This document shows positions 46,433 to 55,851 of a stretch of DNA of 64,000 nt, in pieces; the stretch's first letter is position 1, and every line of letters begins with the position of its first letter. The translations under genes and the position numbers were made by a program. Below the pieces are notes generated by a model. It did not search any database. It was not told where the DNA came from and worked only from the letters and a program-made list of their open reading frames with translations. This DNA is from Mucilaginibacter sp. Its GTDB lineage: Bacteria > Bacteroidota > Bacteroidia > Sphingobacteriales > Sphingobacteriaceae. The DNA is taken from contig NZ_JAQBOF010000008.1 of assembly GCF_028288185.1 (NCBI RefSeq), positions 248,001 through 312,000 of the forward strand. The letters run 5' to 3'.

Positions 46433-47899
46433 ATGAAAAAGATAACTGCCACTATTCTATGTTTATTTTTTCTGGCCAATTACAAAGCACAAAGCCAGTC
46501 ACTCAAGGTTAATTGGGACCAAACTGTATCTGTATCAAAATCGACCCCTACTTTGCAGGTGGTTGGCAACCCAATGTTGCGCCGTAAGGCTGCCATGCAT
46601 GACGCCTCGTTTAGTGCGTTAAAAAATCTTAATGCCGACTTTGTTAGATATGTCCCATGGTTTCCGTATCCCAAATTAGCGGTTGCTGAGCTGGAACCTC
46701 CTGCGGAGAAAACATCTTGGGATTTTAGTTTGATTGATCCGATGACGATCGACTTCCTGGAAAATACCAAAGGGCACTCCGTAATATTAAATTTTAGTAC
46801 CATACCCCAGTGGATGTTTAAAACCGATAAGCCGGTAGCTTATCCTGCTGATGCTAACCAAGTAGGATGGGGGTATGCCGGAGGGACGCAGTTGCGAGAT
46901 ACTACAATGAAAGAATTAACTGATTATTACGTCAGATTAATCAGCTGGTATGCAAAGGGTGGCTTTACAGACGAACTTGGAAAATATCATAAATCAGGCC
47001 ATCATTACGATATCCCATATTGGGAAGTATTAAATGAGCCGGATTTGGAACATCAAATGTCGCCGCAAACATATACCAGGATATATGATGCAATGGTTAC
47101 CGCTATTAAAGCAGTATTGCCCAACACTAAATTTATTGGTATGGCGCTGGCTTATGAAAACCCCGAATGGTTTGAGTATTTCCTTAATCCGGCTAATCAT
47201 AAATCCGGTATCCCGTTGGATATGATATCTTATCATTGCTATGCAAATGCAAACAGCAATCAAAAATTTGATGCTTATGAATATGCTGTTTTTGATAAGG
47301 CCGAAAATTTTATAAACTCGGTTAACTATATAGAAAGTATTCGTAAACGCTTATCGCCAAATACCAAAACGGATATCGATGAACTTGGTACGTTTGTAAG
47401 TGATGAAATGCGCAATCAGCCAATTACGCCTGCTTACTGGAATCTCTCTGCAAGTGTTTATGCCTATTTTTTTATTGAGCTAAGCAAAAGAGGAATTGAT
47501 GTAATAGGCGAATCACAACTGGTTGGCTTCCCAACGCAATTTCCTGATGTGAGCATGATCAACTATATCAATAACAAGCCTAACGCCCGTTTCTGGGTAT
47601 TAAAAATGATAAAGGATAATATTAAATCAGGTAGTATCCTGATAAAAACCGATATAAGTGGTAACAACGGCGATAATATTTTAGCACAGGGATTTATTGT
47701 CGGTGGTGTGAAAAAGGTACTAATCCTTAATAAAAGAAACAAGGGCATTTTTGTTAAACTACCTGCCGGATTTAAAGGTGCAAAGATAAGTACGGTTGAT
47801 GGCGACTCTGGCGATAATAAAGCAACCCGATCAATAGTTAATGACGAGAATATTGAGATGAAACCATTTGCCGTTAAGTTGATAGAGTTGACGAAATAA
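46433..47899 (+). CDS. GH39-like clan GH-A glycoside hydrolase
   Basis: A 488-residue secreted enzyme with a signal peptide ending AQSQ (22). A (beta/alpha)8 barrel of clan GH-A is indicated by YWEVLNEPDLEH with acid/base Glu202 and the later TDIDELGTF with candidate nucleophile Glu317. A short beta-domain follows (about 400-488). Resemblance to GH39 (beta-xylosidase/alpha-iduronidase) is visible but the family call is tentative. It is followed eight bases later by rhaM, so it likely acts on a rhamnose-containing glycan or glycoside. Confidence 0.7.
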   Translation: MKKITATILCLFFLANYKAQSQSLKVNWDQTVSVSKSTPTLQVVGNPMLRRKAAMHDASFSALKNLNADFVRYVPWFPYPKLAVAELEPPAEKTSWDFSLIDPMTIDFLENTKGHSVILNFSTIPQWMFKTDKPVAYPADANQVGWGYAGGTQLRDTTMKELTDYYVRLISWYAKGGFTDELGKYHKSGHHYDIPYWEVLNEPDLEHQMSPQTYTRIYDAMVTAIKAVLPNTKFIGMALAYENPEWFEYFLNPANHKSGIPLDMISYHCYANANSNQKFDAYEYAVFDKAENFINSVNYIESIRKRLSPNTKTDIDELGTFVSDEMRNQPITPAYWNLSASVYAYFFIELSKRGIDVIGESQLVGFPTQFPDVSMINYINNKPNARFWVLKMIKDNIKSGSILIKTDISGNNGDNILAQGFIVGGVKKVLILNKRNKGIFVKLPAGFKGAKISTVDGDSGDNKATRSIVNDENIEMKPFAVKLIELTK

Positions 47900-47907
47900 G
47901 ATCTGTT

Positions 47908-48213
47908 ATGAACCAGGTAGCGTTTAAAATGAAATTAAAGCCCGGAGCCAAAGCCGAATATAAACGCAGGCACGCTTTGATCTGGCCCGAGATACGCCAA
48001 CTGTTAGCAGATGGCGGTATTCGTGATTATCATATCTTTTACGATCAGGAAACCGATATTTTATTTGCCGTGCATAATGCGGATGAACAAGGGGCCATTT
48101 TTGGAAAACAAGAAATCTTAGAAAAATGGTGGGCCCACATGGCCGATTTGATGGATGTAAACCCTGATAACTCGCCGGTTGCTGTTCAGCTTGAGCAGGT
48201 ATTTCAATTATAA
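47908..48213 (+). CDS. rhaM: L-rhamnose mutarotase
   Basis: Interconverts alpha- and beta-L-rhamnopyranose before isomerisation. The 101 residues (family about 104) include AFKMKLKPGAKAEYKRRH with catalytic His22, WPEIRQLL, GIRDYHIFYD and EKWWAHMADLMDVN. This is the dimeric ferredoxin-like RhaM fold. It is the second gene of a two-gene unit with the GH39-like enzyme; rhaA, rhaB and rhaD are not in this window. Confidence 0.93.
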   Translation: MNQVAFKMKLKPGAKAEYKRRHALIWPEIRQLLADGGIRDYHIFYDQETDILFAVHNADEQGAIFGKQEILEKWWAHMADLMDVNPDNSPVAVQLEQVFQL

Positions 48214-48220
48214 AAATTTA

Positions 48221-49243
48221 CTACTGCGCTACCAAACCCGTCTTAAAATAGCTTGTCTCTGCAAATTGCTCAAACAACAGGTCCAGCACTTGTTGGGTAT
48301 TATCCGGGTAGTTTACTTTTATGGGTTGGCCGTTATTTAACCAATCCAGTATCTTTTCGTCATGCTTGGGTTTAAGGCTTTTAATAACCGGTACACCCAT
48401 AGCCTTTAACGCGGCAGCGTTTAGCTGCTGCTCGTATTGGTTTTTCATCGGTATAACCAATAGCTTTTTCTTCAAAAATAAAGCCTCGGCGGGTGTTTCA
48501 AAACCACCGCCACATAATACGCCAGCGCTTTGGGCCATGCTTTTTATAAAGTCCTTATTATCTATAGGCTGTATATAAACGTTTTTATGTTTGTACACCT
48601 TTTTATTGTGTTTAGAAAAAACATCCCACTCCACATTTTTAAATTCCGACAATCGCTTTATCAATCGCTTATCGTCATAAGCAGGCAGGTAAACAGTATA
48701 ATGCCCTTTGTTCATAATCTCCTGCTCGCGCACTTGCTGGCGTATTACCGGGGTAAATATATTTTTATCGAATGATTTAAAATGAAAACCATATTGCGCG
48801 GTAACCGGTGCATAGTTTTTAAGAATGAGGCGACCTATCATATCTGCTTCATCCGGCTTGGGTGCTTTATCATGCAACACGGCAGCCTGGTGGCTCAATC
48901 CAATACAAGGCTTGTTTTTTAAATAACAGGCCCAGGCAGATATCGGCTCAAAATCATTGATCACCAGATCGTATTTATCAACAGGCAAAGTATTGATTTC
49001 TTTAATAAACTTGCGAAACCGCGATTTTAAAAATGACCCCCATAGATCAACCCCGCCAGATTTGCCGAAAACGAAGCCAAAACCATGTAGCTTATATTTT
49101 ATAGCGAAGGGCAGGTTCAAATCTCCTTGCGTACCGCTAACCAGCACATCAACATCGCCCATCTTTTTTAACAGGGGCACAATATCCATTGATCGGCTTA
49201 AATGGCCGTTACCTGTTCCTTGTATGGCATATAAAATTTTCAT
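48221..49243 (-). CDS. Glycosyltransferase of the GT28/MurG-like fold
   Basis: A 340-residue cytoplasmic protein. The N-terminal glycine-rich loop AIQGTGNGHLSRSMDIVPLL and the C-terminal nucleotide-sugar site CGGGFETPAEALFLKKKLLVIPMKNQYEQQLNA define the GT-B fold of the MurG/GT28 type. Lacking a membrane segment or pathway partners, the acceptor is unknown; cell-envelope glycan or lipid glycosylation is plausible. It converges with rhaM (seven bases between stops). Confidence 0.82.
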   Translation of the reverse strand: MKILYAIQGTGNGHLSRSMDIVPLLKKMGDVDVLVSGTQGDLNLPFAIKYKLHGFGFVFGKSGGVDLWGSFLKSRFRKFIKEINTLPVDKYDLVINDFEPISAWACYLKNKPCIGLSHQAAVLHDKAPKPDEADMIGRLILKNYAPVTAQYGFHFKSFDKNIFTPVIRQQVREQEIMNKGHYTVYLPAYDDKRLIKRLSEFKNVEWDVFSKHNKKVYKHKNVYIQPIDNKDFIKSMAQSAGVLCGGGFETPAEALFLKKKLLVIPMKNQYEQQLNAAALKAMGVPVIKSLKPKHDEKILDWLNNGQPIKVNYPDNTQQVLDLLFEQFAETSYFKTGLVAQ

Positions 49244-49497
49244 GGTTATATAGGGGGATAATTTGAGAGGAAATAGTTTTAAATAAATAAAGAGAGCGGC
49301 CGAGCTCTCTTTACTATTAACTGATCTTATTAGTTCAATGAAAAAAGAACGATTTGGTTAGTACATCAAATGAATAACACCACAAAAGTAATGCCCCAAT
49401 GTTAAGGCTTAATTAAGTTTGTGTTAGTTGTGCTTACATTTAACTTAACCTGTTTTATATAGAATTGTGTTACTTTTAATCCATTATTTTTCACTGA

Positions 49498-50550
49498 ATG
49501 ACTACAGCAAGATCCCAAAACCTTGATTGGATAAATAGTTTAAGGCTTATTGCCTTATTTGCTGTAATTGTGCTGCACGTTGCCGCTATCCCGTTAGGGC
49601 AATATGGCCATGTACTCCTTAACACCTGGCTTACTGCCGATTTTTATAACGCCCTGGTACGTTTTGCCGTACCCGTGTTTGTAATGATAACCGGCGCATT
49701 GTCATTGCATCGCGAATATGAACTGGGCGATTTCCTGAAGAAACGGCTAAGCAGGGTAGTGATTCCCTTTTTATTCTGGAGTTTGGTATATGTAGGTTAC
49801 TCGTGGTATAACGAAGAATTACCTTTTGATGGGGATGCCTGGACGAATACTAAAACGGTATTACATCAGCTAAAATATGGCAGCTCATATCACCTTTGGT
49901 ATGTTTATATGCTGATAGGTCTTTATTTTTTCATACCGATTATCAGCAAGTTCGTCCGTAACGCCAGCAAGCGCGAAATAGAATACTTTTTGGTGATGTG
50001 GCTGATTGCTATGATTATTAGCCAGCCATTAATATCAAGATTTAACCCTCAGGTCGATCTTCATAATTTTGCAGGCTATGTTGGCTACCTGGTTTTAGGG
50101 CATTATCTTACCTTTAATTTCGACAGAAAAAGGAACATAATATCGTTAATGGTTATGTTGTTTTTGGTGATGCTAATTATTATAACCTGGGGGACGTACT
50201 TGCTGTATAAATACCCTACCGGATTAATAACCTTATTGTACGAGCCGCTTGGCCCTGCCATTGTATTATTAGCGTCAACCGTATTTTTAATAGGGCGATT
50301 TAGTAAAATACAGTTGCCCGCATTTTTAAAACAAGCAAAAGACTTCGCCTGCAAATTTAACTTCGGCATCTATTTAAGCCATGCGTTGGTGCTGTATTTT
50401 TTGGATGACCTGTTTGGCATAAGCTTTAAACTATGTACACCTTTGGTAAGCATTCCGGTAACGGCAATTATATGTTTTACTTTGTCGTTATTGTTGGTGT
50501 GGTTATTGAGTAAGTTGCCGGTTGTGGGTAAGTGGTTGGCGGGTGAGTAA
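49498..50550 (+). CDS. Membrane acyltransferase (acyltransferase-3/OafA family)
   Basis: A 350-residue inner-membrane protein with about 10 hydrophobic segments. WINSLRLIALFAVIVLHVA carries the catalytic-type His27. FFIPIISKFVRNASKREIEYFLV and YLVLGHYLTF follow the family pattern. It probably transfers acetyl or other acyl groups to extracytoplasmic sugars. A hairpin AAAGAGAGC/GCTCTCTTT lies upstream at 49289-49312 between this gene and the divergent glycosyltransferase gene; its role is unclear. Confidence 0.88.
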   Translation: MTTARSQNLDWINSLRLIALFAVIVLHVAAIPLGQYGHVLLNTWLTADFYNALVRFAVPVFVMITGALSLHREYELGDFLKKRLSRVVIPFLFWSLVYVGYSWYNEELPFDGDAWTNTKTVLHQLKYGSSYHLWYVYMLIGLYFFIPIISKFVRNASKREIEYFLVMWLIAMIISQPLISRFNPQVDLHNFAGYVGYLVLGHYLTFNFDRKRNIISLMVMLFLVMLIIITWGTYLLYKYPTGLITLLYEPLGPAIVLLASTVFLIGRFSKIQLPAFLKQAKDFACKFNFGIYLSHALVLYFLDDLFGISFKLCTPLVSIPVTAIICFTLSLLLVWLLSKLPVVGKWLAGE

Positions 50551-50581
50551 ACGGTACGCATTTAAACTAATGAATTAAACT

Positions 50582-51223
50582 ATGAAACTAAACACACTAA
50601 TATTCCTAACCCTAACCCTAACCGCCAAACTTGCCACCGCGCAAGACGAATGGACCTTCAAAACCGAAAGTGATGGCATTAAGATTTATAGTAACACCAA
50701 ATCGCCCTTAAAAGTTAAGCCGGTTAAAGTTGAATATACTTTTAACGCTACACCTATACAATTGGCCGCTGTACTACTGGATATTAAAAACTATACCGAT
50801 TGGATTTATAAAACCAAACTGACCGCCTTGGTTAAACAAGTATCGCCAACCGAGCTGTTTTATTATGCCGAGATCAATATGCCATGGCCTGCTCAAAACC
50901 GCGATTTTTCGGCACACATTACCGCAACTCAAAACCCCGATACTAAAGTTATTACCGTTGATGCACCTTCGGTAACAGGTTTAGTGCCCGAGAAGGAAGG
51001 GGTTACACGCGTCCGTAAATCAGTTGGTAAATGGGTGCTTACACCGGTCGGTAAAAATCAGGTTAACGTAATCTATTACCTGCAAATAGAACCGGATGGC
51101 CGCGCACCTACATGGCTTATCAATCTGTTTATATCCGATGGGCCAATGCAAAGTTTTAAAAAATTAAAGCTTCAACTGCAAAAGCCGTTGTATAGAAATC
51201 CGGCGCTTTCCTTTATAAAATGA
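50582..51223 (+). CDS. Secreted START/SRPBCC lipid-binding-domain protein
   Basis: A 213-residue protein with a signal peptide ending ATAQ (21). The rest fits a START-type helix-grip domain: WTFKTESDGIKIYSNTKS, AAVLLDIKNYTDWIYKTK, FYYAEINMPWPAQNRDFSAH and KWVLTPVGKNQVNVIYYLQI, ending with the long C-terminal helix. Such domains bind lipids or hydrophobic ligands; ligand unknown. It lies 31 bases after the acyltransferase gene on the same strand. Confidence 0.8.
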   Translation: MKLNTLIFLTLTLTAKLATAQDEWTFKTESDGIKIYSNTKSPLKVKPVKVEYTFNATPIQLAAVLLDIKNYTDWIYKTKLTALVKQVSPTELFYYAEINMPWPAQNRDFSAHITATQNPDTKVITVDAPSVTGLVPEKEGVTRVRKSVGKWVLTPVGKNQVNVIYYLQIEPDGRAPTWLINLFISDGPMQSFKKLKLQLQKPLYRNPALSFIK

Positions 51224-51386
51224 GTATAGAGGTAATTTATTTAACTATTAAGTTGTTCCGCTCACTCAAAGTGGAATACGCTGTTTGCAACATATTTATT
51301 ACGCAATCGATACCGTTTTTTAACAATCTTTAATACGCGTTAGTATTATTAGCTTAGCATAATTAAACCAATTTTAGTTTTTAGTT

Positions 51387-54134
51387 ATGAAGAAGTTTCC
51401 CTTAGCCTGTTTCGGGCTATTTTTTGCTATAAGCTCATTCGCGCAAACAACCATCACCGAATATTTATCAGGTAAAGATAAAGACCATACTGTACAATGG
51501 AATTTTTTCTGCACCGATGGCCGGTTAAGCGGTAAATGGACAACCATACCGGTACCATCTAACTGGGAACTACAAGGATTTGGCGCCTATAACTATGGCG
51601 GCGATAGAAACAAAGCTCATGAATCAGGCATGTACAAGCATGAATTTGCTGTAGGCAACTATACAGGCAAACGTGTCTTTATTGTCTTTGAAGGCTCTAT
51701 GACCGATACTAAAGTGACAATAAACGGTAAATCAGCCGGCCCCATACACCAGGGCAGTTTTTACCGGTTTAAATATGATATAACCGACCTGGTAAAGTTT
51801 AACGCCAAAAACCTGTTAGAGGTTACGGTTGATAAGATGTCGGCAAACGCCGGTGTAAACGATGCCGAGCGTAACTACAGCGATTTTTGGGTATTCGGCG
51901 GCATCTATCGCCCGGTTTATTTAGAGATGGTACCAGAAACTTATATCGACCATACCGCAGTAAATGCTAAGGCCGATGGCTCCTTTCAATTAGATGTTTA
52001 TGCCAAAAACCTTAAAGATGGCGATGTAATTGAAGGCCAGGTTAAAAAATTAAATGGCGAAAATGTAGGCAAGCCTTTTTCTGTAACCGCCGATCTGTCA
52101 GCCGATCATTCAGAACTAAAAGCCAGTTTTAATAAACCATTATTATGGAGTGCCGAGTATCCTAACCTATATCAGGTTGTAGTAAACATTAAAAGTAAAC
52201 AAGGTGGCGGGCATAGTGTAAAACAAAAATTTGGCTTTCGTACTGTCGAGGTTCGCCCGCAGGATGGCTTGTATGTTAACGGGACAAAAGAAATATTAAA
52301 AGGTGTTTGCCGCCATAGTTTCTGGCCGGAAACGGGCCGTACACTTAGCCATAAGATTCACTTGATGGATGTTAAGGCAATGAAAGATATGAATGGTAAC
52401 GCAGTACGTATGTCGCATTATCCGCCCGATCAGGATTTTTTGGACGTATGTGATTCGCTTGGTATTTATGTGTTGGATGAGCTAACTGGTTGGCAACATA
52501 AATACGACACGTTAGTGGGACATAAACTGGTTAAAGAAATGTTGGTACGCGATGTTAACCACCCTTCTATCTTGTTTTGGGATAATGGTAACGAGGGCGG
52601 CTGGAACGTAATGCTGGATAATGACTACGCATTGTATGATCCGCAGAAACGTAACGTATTGCATCCATGGGCATTATTTGGCAATGTTGATACGCACCAC
52701 TACCCTGATTACAATGCAATACTAAAAGCAACATCCGGCAAAGAAGTATTTATGCCTACCGAATTTATGCACGGGTTATATGATGGCGGGGCAGGCGCGG
52801 CTTTAGAAGATTTTTGGGGGCAGATGATGTCATACCCACATGCGGCGGGTGGCTTTATCTGGGCTTTGATAGATGAAGATGTGATCCGTACCGATAAGAA
52901 TAACACCTATGACGGCGTGGGTAACCGCGCACCAGACGGCATATTAGGTCCGCACCGTGAAAAGGAAGGCAGCTTTTATACGATAAAAGAGATCTGGTCG
53001 CCGGTATACATCCACCCTGCACCTATTGATAAAACATTTAATGGTAAAATCGAGGTAGAGAACCGTTACACTTTTACCAAACTAAGCCAGTGTAAGTTTA
53101 AATGGCAATTGGTAAAACTACCATCGGCACAAGACAAAAGTACTAGGGCAATAACCACCGCTATCGGCTTACCATTACCATTAGAACTGGCTCCCGGTGA
53201 AAAGGGTACCCTCAACCTGCATCTACCTGCAACCTGGGCAAAAAGCGATGCGCTATACCTAACTGCCTACGGTCCGCATGGCGAAGAATTATTTACCTGG
53301 AGCTGGGCTATTAAGTCGCCTGCGGCGATAGCTAAGGCGCCGATATTGGCTGCTAAATCAACCATAGCAGGTGCGGTTAACGGCAATGAGCTGGTTGTTA
53401 GCAGCGATGGTAAAAAATATTATTTCGATAAAACTACCGGGTATATTGAGAAGGTGATTAAAAGTAAAACCGAGATCTCGCTATCTGGTGGACCTGTTTT
53501 GGCAGGAGTGAATACTACTTTAAAAGATTTTACCTATAAAACTGCAGGCAAGCAATTTATTGTTGAGGCCAATTACCAGGGCGATGCAACCCTAAATGTA
53601 AAATGGACCTTCACGCCGGGCAAACCGGTTAAACTGGAGTACACCTACGCTCAAACCGGTGATTTTGATTTTATGGGCATCACCTTTAATTATCCCGAAG
53701 AAAAAGTTACAGGTATGAAATGGCTGGGTCGTGGCCCGTATCGCGTTTGGAAAAACCGTGTACCGGGGCAGCAGTTTGGTGTATGGCATAAAGCCTACAA
53801 TAATACCATAACAGGGCAAGACTGGGGCTATCCCGAATTTAAAGGCTACCATGGCGAAGTTAACTGGGCGGTGATAGAAAATAAAGAATCGCCGTTTACG
53901 GTTTATACGGATAATAAAAACATGTACCTGCAAATGTATCACCCGGCCAGGGAACAGGACGCGTTGAAGAATAACAATGTAGAGCCACCATTTCCTGATG
54001 GTAATATTGGATTTTTAAATGGCATTAGTGCCATTGGTACCAAGTTCCAGGCCGCTAAACAAATGGGGCCGCAAAGCCAGAAAAATCATACTACCGGCGA
54101 GCCTATTAGCAATACATTATGGTTTGAATTTTAA
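51387..54134 (+). CDS. Secreted GH2-family beta-galactosidase/glycosidase
   Basis: A 915-residue enzyme with signal peptide SSFAQ (20). The sugar-binding sandwich (about 20-180: WTTIPVPSNWELQGFG, RNYSDFWVFGGIYRPVYLE), an immunoglobulin-like domain (about 185-290) and the TIM barrel (about 295-560) follow GH2 order. GVCRHSFWPETGRTL, MSHYPPDQDFLDVCDSLG and ILFWDNGNEGG place the acid/base Glu at about 403, and MPTEFMHG the nucleophile Glu at about 459. The C-terminal 300 residues are beta-sandwich. The substrate (galactoside, glucuronide or mannoside) cannot be read. It stands alone without sus genes. Confidence 0.92.
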   Translation: MKKFPLACFGLFFAISSFAQTTITEYLSGKDKDHTVQWNFFCTDGRLSGKWTTIPVPSNWELQGFGAYNYGGDRNKAHESGMYKHEFAVGNYTGKRVFIVFEGSMTDTKVTINGKSAGPIHQGSFYRFKYDITDLVKFNAKNLLEVTVDKMSANAGVNDAERNYSDFWVFGGIYRPVYLEMVPETYIDHTAVNAKADGSFQLDVYAKNLKDGDVIEGQVKKLNGENVGKPFSVTADLSADHSELKASFNKPLLWSAEYPNLYQVVVNIKSKQGGGHSVKQKFGFRTVEVRPQDGLYVNGTKEILKGVCRHSFWPETGRTLSHKIHLMDVKAMKDMNGNAVRMSHYPPDQDFLDVCDSLGIYVLDELTGWQHKYDTLVGHKLVKEMLVRDVNHPSILFWDNGNEGGWNVMLDNDYALYDPQKRNVLHPWALFGNVDTHHYPDYNAILKATSGKEVFMPTEFMHGLYDGGAGAALEDFWGQMMSYPHAAGGFIWALIDEDVIRTDKNNTYDGVGNRAPDGILGPHREKEGSFYTIKEIWSPVYIHPAPIDKTFNGKIEVENRYTFTKLSQCKFKWQLVKLPSAQDKSTRAITTAIGLPLPLELAPGEKGTLNLHLPATWAKSDALYLTAYGPHGEELFTWSWAIKSPAAIAKAPILAAKSTIAGAVNGNELVVSSDGKKYYFDKTTGYIEKVIKSKTEISLSGGPVLAGVNTTLKDFTYKTAGKQFIVEANYQGDATLNVKWTFTPGKPVKLEYTYAQTGDFDFMGITFNYPEEKVTGMKWLGRGPYRVWKNRVPGQQFGVWHKAYNNTITGQDWGYPEFKGYHGEVNWAVIENKESPFTVYTDNKNMYLQMYHPAREQDALKNNNVEPPFPDGNIGFLNGISAIGTKFQAAKQMGPQSQKNHTTGEPISNTLWFEF

Positions 54135-54154
54135 GATCAATCAATTAAACAGTT

Positions 54155-54213
54155 AACTCCTGTAGTGCCTGCAAACTTCTTTTATGGAAGCGGGCTTTAC
54201 AGGAGTTTTTTTA
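54155..54213 (+). terminator. Intrinsic terminator after the GH2 gene
   Basis: AACTCCTGTA (54155-54164) pairs with TACAGGAGTT (54198-54207), with further internal pairing, and is followed by TTTTTT. Confidence 0.82.
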
Positions 54214-54282
54214 TATATTTAGTTCGATAGAATTGTAATAATATAACGCTATCACACTCTAAACAATAAAGCACAATTAACT

Positions 54283-55065
54283 ATGACTGCTGATCCTGAT
54301 AAGTATATTTTAAAAGTAGATGGCCTGGGTGTTACCTATGGCGATTTTGTTGCCGTAAAGGACGTTGGCTTTAACGTGTTGCAAGGCGAGATATTCGGCT
54401 TGCTTGGGCCTAACGGCGCAGGCAAAACCAGCACGTTGAGCGCTATCGAAGGCCTGCTAAAATTTAAACAGGGCACTATAATAGTTGATGGACAGGATGT
54501 GCAGCAAAAGCCATTGTATGCAAAAGCATCGATGGGGGTACAGCTGCAATCAACAAGCTTCCAGCCCGAGTTAAACGTGGTGCAAATACTACAACTGTTC
54601 TCCGGCATATATGGCGTGCCCAAAAACAAAGACGAGATAAAAGAGATGCTGAAAGATATTAAGCTGGAGGATCACGCTCATAAGAAATTTGGTCAACTAT
54701 CCGGTGGTCAACAGCAGCGTGTATCGTTAGTGATAGCGACTATTCATAACCCTAAATTGGTATTGTTAGATGAACCGACAACAGGCCTTGACCCGCAATC
54801 GCGCCGCCAGCTTTGGGAGCGCATTGAGGCTATTAAAGCAAAGGGCCATGCTGTTTTGCTAACCACACACTCCATGGAAGAGGCCGAAGCCGTTTGCGAC
54901 AGAATTGCTATTATAGATCATGGTCGGGTTATCGCTATTGACACGCCGCAGGCATTGGTTGATAAGCACCGCGACGACCCGGAAGTAATTGCCGTATCGC
55001 GCCGTGGAAAGATTACTTTAGAGGATGTGTTTATTGGGTTAACAGGTACCGCGGTTCGCGATTAA
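54283..55065 (+). CDS. ABC transporter ATP-binding protein (ABC-2 export type)
   Basis: A 260-residue ATPase. Walker A LLGPNGAGKTS (41-51), Q-loop region VQLQSTSFQPELNV, signature LSGGQQQRVSLV, Walker B LVLLDEPTTGLDPQ and the H-loop LLTTHSMEEAEAV are intact. The CcmA/DrrA/NodI-type multidrug or polymer exporter class is indicated by length and the C-terminal tail. It lies 14 bases upstream of its membrane partner and pairs with it. Confidence 0.95.
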   Translation: MTADPDKYILKVDGLGVTYGDFVAVKDVGFNVLQGEIFGLLGPNGAGKTSTLSAIEGLLKFKQGTIIVDGQDVQQKPLYAKASMGVQLQSTSFQPELNVVQILQLFSGIYGVPKNKDEIKEMLKDIKLEDHAHKKFGQLSGGQQQRVSLVIATIHNPKLVLLDEPTTGLDPQSRRQLWERIEAIKAKGHAVLLTTHSMEEAEAVCDRIAIIDHGRVIAIDTPQALVDKHRDDPEVIAVSRRGKITLEDVFIGLTGTAVRD

Positions 55066-55079
55066 ATCAGGAAATAAAA

Positions 55080-55832
55080 ATGGAAACTACAGTTATACCT
55101 AAATCATCAGCCGTATTTAAGACCCTTGTAAGGGCAGATATGGCAACCTTGTTTAGTAACCGCCGGTCGGTTGTCATATCATTATTGGTGCCGCTTATTA
55201 TCCTGGTATCATGGAAACCATTAGTAAAAGTAATGGGCGGTCCGTTCGCGCTGTCAACAGCTATTACCATAGGTTTAATGGCTATTGGGTTGATGGGTTA
55301 CACACTATCCGTATCGCGAGATAGGGATAAAGGCATCTTTCAGCGTCTGCGTGTAGCGCCGGTGCCAACCTGGGCCATCATGTCCAGCCGCATCTTTATC
55401 CAATTGGTAATGATCATGGTGTTGACGTTGTTGGTCTTTATTGTCGGCTATCAATATGATAAAATAACATTGAGCACGGAGGGTTATTTGCTAACCTTTG
55501 GCGTAGCCATTTTAGGCGGTGCGGTTTATCTTAGCTTGGGCCAACTAATTGTTGGCCTGATAAAAACCGCCGAAACTATAAACGCTGTAACGCGCCTTAC
55601 TTATTTCTTATTCATAATGGTGGGTATGTTTGGCGAAATGGGTACACTTGGCCCACAAGTAAAAGAGGGGGTGCATTGGTCGCCTTACGGTTCTGTTAAG
55701 TTAATGCTGGCCGCCAGTATGGAACCCGCTAAATGGACTCATGATACTACTATTACCGTTTGGGTTTGCTTAGGTTATATTATTGTTTTTGCAGGCATCG
55801 GCATTAAAAAATTTAAATGGAATAGTAAGTAA
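55080..55832 (+). CDS. ABC-2 type transporter permease
   Basis: A 250-residue inner-membrane protein with about six hydrophobic segments. The N-terminal coupling region precedes SVVISLLVPLIILVSW, and the conserved stretch SVSRDRDKGIFQRLRVAPVPTW is characteristic of ABC-2 permeases. It works with the ATPase encoded just upstream; the cargo is unknown. Confidence 0.9.
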   Translation: METTVIPKSSAVFKTLVRADMATLFSNRRSVVISLLVPLIILVSWKPLVKVMGGPFALSTAITIGLMAIGLMGYTLSVSRDRDKGIFQRLRVAPVPTWAIMSSRIFIQLVMIMVLTLLVFIVGYQYDKITLSTEGYLLTFGVAILGGAVYLSLGQLIVGLIKTAETINAVTRLTYFLFIMVGMFGEMGTLGPQVKEGVHWSPYGSVKLMLAASMEPAKWTHDTTITVWVCLGYIIVFAGIGIKKFKWNSK

Positions 55833-55851
55833 TAGAACACGATTGTGTTCT

